Positions 51,029 to 54,430 of a stretch of DNA of 54,430 nucleotides are shown one piece after another. Under the pieces are notes generated by a model. The model saw only the letters and a list, made by a program, of their open reading frames with translations. It made no database searches and had not been told where the DNA came from. Both the position numbers and the translations under genes were made by a program. Source of the stretch: Candidatus Delongbacteria bacterium (GTDB lineage Bacteria > CAIWAD01). Location: contig JBAYTZ010000021.1 in assembly GCA_041675285.1 (NCBI GenBank), positions 1 to 54,430 on the forward strand. Reading direction: 5' to 3'. Position 1 is the stretch's first letter, and each line of letters opens with the position of its first letter.

Positions 51029-51484
51029 ATGGCGACCACGGTCACGCAGCTGATCCAGGTGCTTCGCGGCGAGCTCGTCGCGACGGATGAAGTCGACCTG
51101 ACGACCGACCAACTGCGCAATGCCCTGAAGCGGGGTCTGGCCTTGCTGAACCGGGACTTCGAGCTGGCCTACGGGATGGAGACGGACCAGGAGACGTTCT
51201 CGCCGGCGCTGTCGGACCTGGACCTGGAGCTCCTGCTCCTGGCCGCGACGCCCACCTGCTGCCGGATCGAGATCGCCAAGGCCGCCCGGCGCCCGAGCTT
51301 CAAGGCGGGCGCCATCGAGATCGACACAACGCGGTCCGCCGGCGCCTGGCGCGAACTCTTGTCCCACGCCCAGGGCGAGTACCAGCGCCTGGTGGAGATG
51401 GGCGAGGCGGATCGCCAAGCGGCCCTGCAGTCCCTGCTCTTTGAACGCGGATCCGTGGTCACAACGGATACGGCGACGACATGA
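51029..51484 (+). CDS. Head-tail connector (adaptor) protein
   Basis: A 151-residue, mostly helical protein (TVTQLIQVLRGELVAT, LTTDQLRNALKRGLALLNRD, DLELLLLAATPTCCRIEIAK). Length and helical layout fit gp6/gp15-type adaptors that dock on the portal. It overlaps the next gene by 4 bases. Confidence 0.55.
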   Translation: MATTVTQLIQVLRGELVATDEVDLTTDQLRNALKRGLALLNRDFELAYGMETDQETFSPALSDLDLELLLLAATPTCCRIEIAKAARRPSFKAGAIEIDTTRSAGAWRELLSHAQGEYQRLVEMGEADRQAALQSLLFERGSVVTTDTATT

Positions 51485-51855
51485 GCCATTTGACGGCAAC
51501 CGAGGCGACCCTGGCCCTGGCAGATGTGGCGCGCCTGCTCGCATCGACGGGCGACGTCATCCAGCTCCGCCAGCGCCAAGCCCCCCCCGCCTCGGGCTTT
51601 GCGGGGGATCCGGCACCCGAGTTCGGATCCCCCGTCGCCGTCCCGGCCGTCCTGACCGCCAAGGCACCCGAAGACTTGCTGCAGGTGGGGCACGAACTGC
51701 TCGTGCTGGTGGGACCGGAAACGGTGGTGGCGGAGGGCGACGAATTCACGCACGGCGGGCATCGCTACCAGGTCGAGGATGTCGTGTCGCGGAATCTCTT
51801 CGGCACCGTGACGCACCTGGAGCTGTCCACCAAGCAGCTGCACGGGAGCGTGTGA
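51481..51855 (+). CDS. Head-closure (stopper) protein candidate
   Basis: A 124-residue protein. The first 25 residues are helix, then beta-rich sequence (VAVPAVLTAKAPEDLLQVGH, EFTHGGHRYQVEDVVSRNLF, THLELSTKQL), the pattern of small stopper or head-tail joining proteins with an SH3/beta-barrel body. Placed in the usual spot between adaptor and tail-completion genes. Family not proven. Confidence 0.5.
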   Translation: MSHLTATEATLALADVARLLASTGDVIQLRQRQAPPASGFAGDPAPEFGSPVAVPAVLTAKAPEDLLQVGHELLVLVGPETVVAEGDEFTHGGHRYQVEDVVSRNLFGTVTHLELSTKQLHGSV

Positions 51856-52349
51856 TGCTCGACGGCGTGACGATGCTGCTGGACAAGAAGGCACTGGGCA
51901 AGACGCAGAAACTCCTGGCGGCCTTCCCGTCGGTGCTGGCGCGCAGCCTGGCCTTGGCGATTCTGGAGATCGCCAAGGTCGTGCAGACCCAAGCCAAGCG
52001 CAGCCTGACGGACGAGGGCGCCATCGACCTGGGCGCGCTCAGGGCCTCCCTCCACATCCTGGTGCTGGGGCCGCTGACAGTGCTGGTCGGCACGCCATCC
52101 GAGTACGCGGCGCCCGTGGAGTTCGGCACGGTAGGACACTTCGTCAAGGTCGAGAAAGTGCCGGGCCTCAGGGAATGGCTGGTGCGCCACAAGATCCCGC
52201 AGGGCGAGTCGCGGACCTACTTCTACGTGCATCCCAAGCCCAAGCCCTTCATGCAGCCGGCTTGGCTGATGGGCGTGGCAATGGCGCCTGTGACGGTCCA
52301 GCACGCGGTGGATCTGGCCTTCGCAGCCGTGGAGAAGCACCTGTCATGA
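51855..52349 (+). CDS. HK97 gp10-like tail-completion protein
   Basis: A 164-residue protein, ATG 51855 overlapping the previous stop by one base. The block YAAPVEFGTVGHF and later KPKPFMQPAW match the 'YAxxVEfGT ... PxPFMxPA' signature of the HK97 gp10 family. It joins the head to the tail. The frame opens 400 bases earlier, but that part is shadow. Confidence 0.75.
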   Translation: MLDGVTMLLDKKALGKTQKLLAAFPSVLARSLALAILEIAKVVQTQAKRSLTDEGAIDLGALRASLHILVLGPLTVLVGTPSEYAAPVEFGTVGHFVKVEKVPGLREWLVRHKIPQGESRTYFYVHPKPKPFMQPAWLMGVAMAPVTVQHAVDLAFAAVEKHLS

Positions 52350-52897
52350 TCGTCGAGCGCGCCTTCGCCGAGCACCTGGTGATGTTGAATCCGGTCCTGC
52401 ACGTCTTCAAGGACGAGCTGGCGTGGACACAGGCCGGCGAGCCCTGGCCCTATCTGATGGTCACCAAGACGGCGGAACGGGTGCAGGGCAAGGGGACGGG
52501 CCGCTACGACGTGAAGGAGTGGGATGAAGGGGCCCAAGAGTGGGTCTACCACAAGGCCTGGGCGCGCCGGTTGACCCTGCGCCTCACGCTGCGCAGCGCG
52601 GCCATGAGCGGCAAAAGCGGCGCGACTGTCCTGGACAAGGTGTCCGGGACGGTGCAGGCGTTCCTGCGCCTTCACGCCAATGGGCAGGCGCTGGATCTGG
52701 TGGACACGACGACCAGCACGCCCGTCCACCTGGAGCGCATCCGCTTCCTGGGCGAGAACGACCAGGGTCCGCTGCTGACGCGCGTGCCCTTCGAGGCCCA
52801 GCGGACGCTGGACGTGGAAGTCTGGGCGGAAATGGTGGACGAAGTCCAGCGCGCGCCGCTGATCGAGACGATTTCCCAGAGCATCGAACTGAACTAG
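52346..52897 (+). CDS. Tail terminator-like protein
   Basis: A 183-residue alpha/beta protein, ATG 52346 in the previous stop (ATGA). It has an N-terminal helix pair (IVERAFAEHLVML), long strands (RRLTLRLTLRS) and a C-terminal strand ending (LDVEVWAEMVDEV). Position after gp10-like fits a tail terminator or gpU/Z-type protein. Family not named with certainty. Confidence 0.5.
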   Translation: MIVERAFAEHLVMLNPVLHVFKDELAWTQAGEPWPYLMVTKTAERVQGKGTGRYDVKEWDEGAQEWVYHKAWARRLTLRLTLRSAAMSGKSGATVLDKVSGTVQAFLRLHANGQALDLVDTTTSTPVHLERIRFLGENDQGPLLTRVPFEAQRTLDVEVWAEMVDEVQRAPLIETISQSIELN

Positions 52898-52906
52898 GAG
52901 CCCGGC

Positions 52907-53146
52907 ATGAAGAGCGAAAAGGACAAGCCCCAGGAAGGGACGGAAGCGAGCGGCGGCGGGCAAGGGGATCCGGCGCAGTTCACGCAGCAGCGCGCAGCCA
53001 CGGTGATCAAGCGGCTGAAGGTCCCGGCGCCGGTGGCGGCGGGCGTCCTGGCCGAGCACGGGCTGACCCGGACGGCACTCGTGGATCCGGTGGAGTTTGA
53101 GGCCCTGGTGACCGCGTGGCTCGCGGCTCCGGCGAAGAAGCAGTAG
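52907..53146 (+). CDS. Small structural-region protein
   Basis: A 79-residue protein behind AGGAG. The first 30 residues are charged and disordered (KSEKDKPQEGTEASGGG); the rest is a small helical bundle (AATVIKRLKVPAPVAAGVLA). No family recognised. Its position before the sheath-like gene suggests a tail assembly factor. Confidence 0.5.
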   Translation: MKSEKDKPQEGTEASGGGQGDPAQFTQQRAATVIKRLKVPAPVAAGVLAEHGLTRTALVDPVEFEALVTAWLAAPAKKQ

Positions 53147-53155
53147 GGAGGCATC

Positions 53156-54430
53156 GTGGGCAAGATCATCAAGGACGTCTACACCGAGTACTTCTCGGGC
53201 AAGGCGGGAATGAGTCAGAAGCCGACGGCCGTCGAGTGCGTGGCCGGCGCGGCGGGTGGCGGCGACAAGCTGACGCGTTACATCATCAGCGACAAGCGCA
53301 GCGCCTTGGACCTGTTCAAGTCCGGCCCACTGCTGCAGGCCATCCTGGAGCGCCTGGACGCGGGTTCCACGGTCATCTATGCCTTGCGCTTGGCGGGCAC
53401 GGCCATGGCCAAGGCGACCATGTCCATTCCCGGGGCGACCGGCACGGCCTTCACCATCGATGGCTACTACCCCGGCGTCTGGTGGAACGGCGTGAGCATC
53501 TCCATCACGGCCAATGCCGGCGATCGCACGATCGAGATCGTCGACCCGGACACCGACGTCGTCCATGCCTTCACGGGCACGACCAACGCGGGCCTCGTGG
53601 CGGCCATCAACGCCGGCCAGTCCCTGGTGAAGGCGACCATCGGCGCCGGCGGGCTGGTGGCGGCGAAGACCGCGGCCCCCCTGGCGGGCGGTAACGATGG
53701 CCTGACCCTGGCCAACGGCGACTACACGGCGGGCATCACGGCCAGCGAGGACTTCACGGATGTCAATTGGGTCCACTTCGTGGGCGCGGACACGCTTACG
53801 CTCTGGGCGGCCATCCTGACCAGTTGCAACACGATGGTCACGTCGAACCTGGGTGAGCGCTTCGCCTTCCTGGACGTTCCGCGCATGGTGGTGGCCGATC
53901 CCCTGAAGCCGACGGCGGCCGAGGTCTCCACCTACGTGGCGACGATCCAGGCGCTCATCGCCACGGTGGCGGACCCCAACGCCGTGATCCCGGTGGGCGA
54001 GGCCCGCTACACGGACATGGCCGGGACCGTCTACTGGAACCGCATCACCAGTGCGGTGGCAGGGCGCTACGCCGCGCTGAAGGTCCAGGAGAGCCTCCTG
54101 GCCAAGTCGGCGCCCAACGTCTCCAAGCTCTGTCCCGAGTGGAACGTGGGCCAGCAGACTGTGCTGGTAACGGAGAACCTGATCCATATGCGCAACGAGC
54201 CCGGCCTGGGGCTGATCTTCGGCAGCAGCAACAACCGCTGCCCGGAAGGAAGCGCCTACAACCGCGTCGAAAAGGTGCGCGCCACCTACGCGGCGGGCAA
54301 GGCCTGCCGCCTGGCGGCCCTGCCGCACCTGGGCAAGCCCAACGACTCGGAGGGCGAGGGCCTGCTGCTCATGGAAACCGACATGCGCGCGCCGCTTTCC
54401 CTGATGGCGCAGAAGGGCGAGATCGACCAC
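53156..54430 (+). CDS. Putative contractile tail sheath protein, 3-prime end cut by window
   Basis: From GTG 53156 (GGGAGG upstream) an open frame runs 425 codons to the window edge without a stop. Regions VYTEYFSGKAGMSQKP, beta-rich VIYALRLAGTAMAKATMSIP and NWVHFVGADTLTLWAAIL match the layout of tail-sheath proteins, with a large inserted beta domain (about 100-200). No premature stop is seen. Presence of a sheath would make this a contractile-tail (myovirus-like) phage. A tail-tube or baseplate protein is possible. Confidence 0.5.
   Translation, partial: MGKIIKDVYTEYFSGKAGMSQKPTAVECVAGAAGGGDKLTRYIISDKRSALDLFKSGPLLQAILERLDAGSTVIYALRLAGTAMAKATMSIPGATGTAFTIDGYYPGVWWNGVSISITANAGDRTIEIVDPDTDVVHAFTGTTNAGLVAAINAGQSLVKATIGAGGLVAAKTAAPLAGGNDGLTLANGDYTAGITASEDFTDVNWVHFVGADTLTLWAAILTSCNTMVTSNLGERFAFLDVPRMVVADPLKPTAAEVSTYVATIQALIATVADPNAVIPVGEARYTDMAGTVYWNRITSAVAGRYAALKVQESLLAKSAPNVSKLCPEWNVGQQTVLVTENLIHMRNEPGLGLIFGSSNNRCPEGSAYNRVEKVRATYAAGKACRLAALPHLGKPNDSEGEGLLLMETDMRAPLSLMAQKGEIDH

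Noticed and set aside
52223..54430. 735-codon minus-strand open frame at the right edge
   Set aside because: Shadow of the tail genes in GC-rich DNA; composition is Arg/His/Gly-rich, and the plus-strand frame carries a strong RBS and sheath-like sequence.

Overview
The window is a GC-rich bacteriophage or prophage genome, or a phage-like scaffold, and all of its core genes fit a tailed phage. They include single-stranded-DNA binding, helicases, a primase-helicase, a RecB-type nuclease, a tyrosine recombinase, large terminase, portal, MuF head protein, capsid protease and scaffold, major capsid protein, connector proteins and, at the right edge, a likely contractile-tail sheath. That suggests a myovirus-like temperate phage or Mu-like relative. 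The host cannot be named from the sequence: codon use is strongly GC-biased with ordinary AGGAG-type ribosome binding sites, and there are no tRNAs or rRNAs that I can see.

Layout. (1) 1-109 is the tail end of a gene whose product ends in a clamp-binding-like peptide. (2) 110-704 is a hairpin-rich non-coding leader. (3) 705-17327 is the early/replication module on the plus strand: a sigma-like regulator, an SSB-like protein, a DinG-type helicase, an XPB-like helicase fused to a RuvC-like nuclease, a TOPRIM primase fused to a P-loop ATPase, an SbcC/RecF-like ATPase, small regulators (AlpA-like, HU-like, Cro-like HTH), an origin-like non-coding stretch (14491-15054), a Fe-S RecB nuclease, paired operators, and a candidate small terminase. 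(4) 17.6-31.06 kb is a visibly AT-richer defence island. It contains two abutting cassettes: A (C5 cytosine methyltransferase, HD hydrolase, ORC/CDC6-like ATPase, a tandem Rossmann-like protein, ThyX) and B (Vsr, second C5 methyltransferase, MORC-type GHKL ATPase, Z1 helicase, PD-(D/E)XK DUF4420-type protein). (5) 31.07-34.06 kb holds minus-strand small genes and the recombinase. (6) 34.15-42.56 kb holds TerL, portal and a 1487-residue MuF fusion with kinase-like and ADP-ribosyltransferase-like segments, then two small genes. (7) 42.58-46.44 kb is an antisense AT-rich KAP-family NTPase next to a truncated 5-prime copy of the neighbouring dam gene. (8) 46.56-54.43 kb holds a Dam methyltransferase fused in frame to capsid protease and scaffold, with strong internal start sites, then capsid and tail genes.

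How it works together. The phage modifies adenine (Dam) and possibly cytosine (two C5 enzymes), and replicates through its own primase-helicase and recombination set. It carries two or three immigrant defence modules that would protect its host from other phages. The most novel points are cassette A, the Dam-protease-scaffold fusion with nested starts, the MuF-kinase-toxin fusion, the XPB-RuvC fusion, and a shared acidic D-P-F carboxy tail on five early proteins. All functions are inferred by eye from motifs; no database search was possible.
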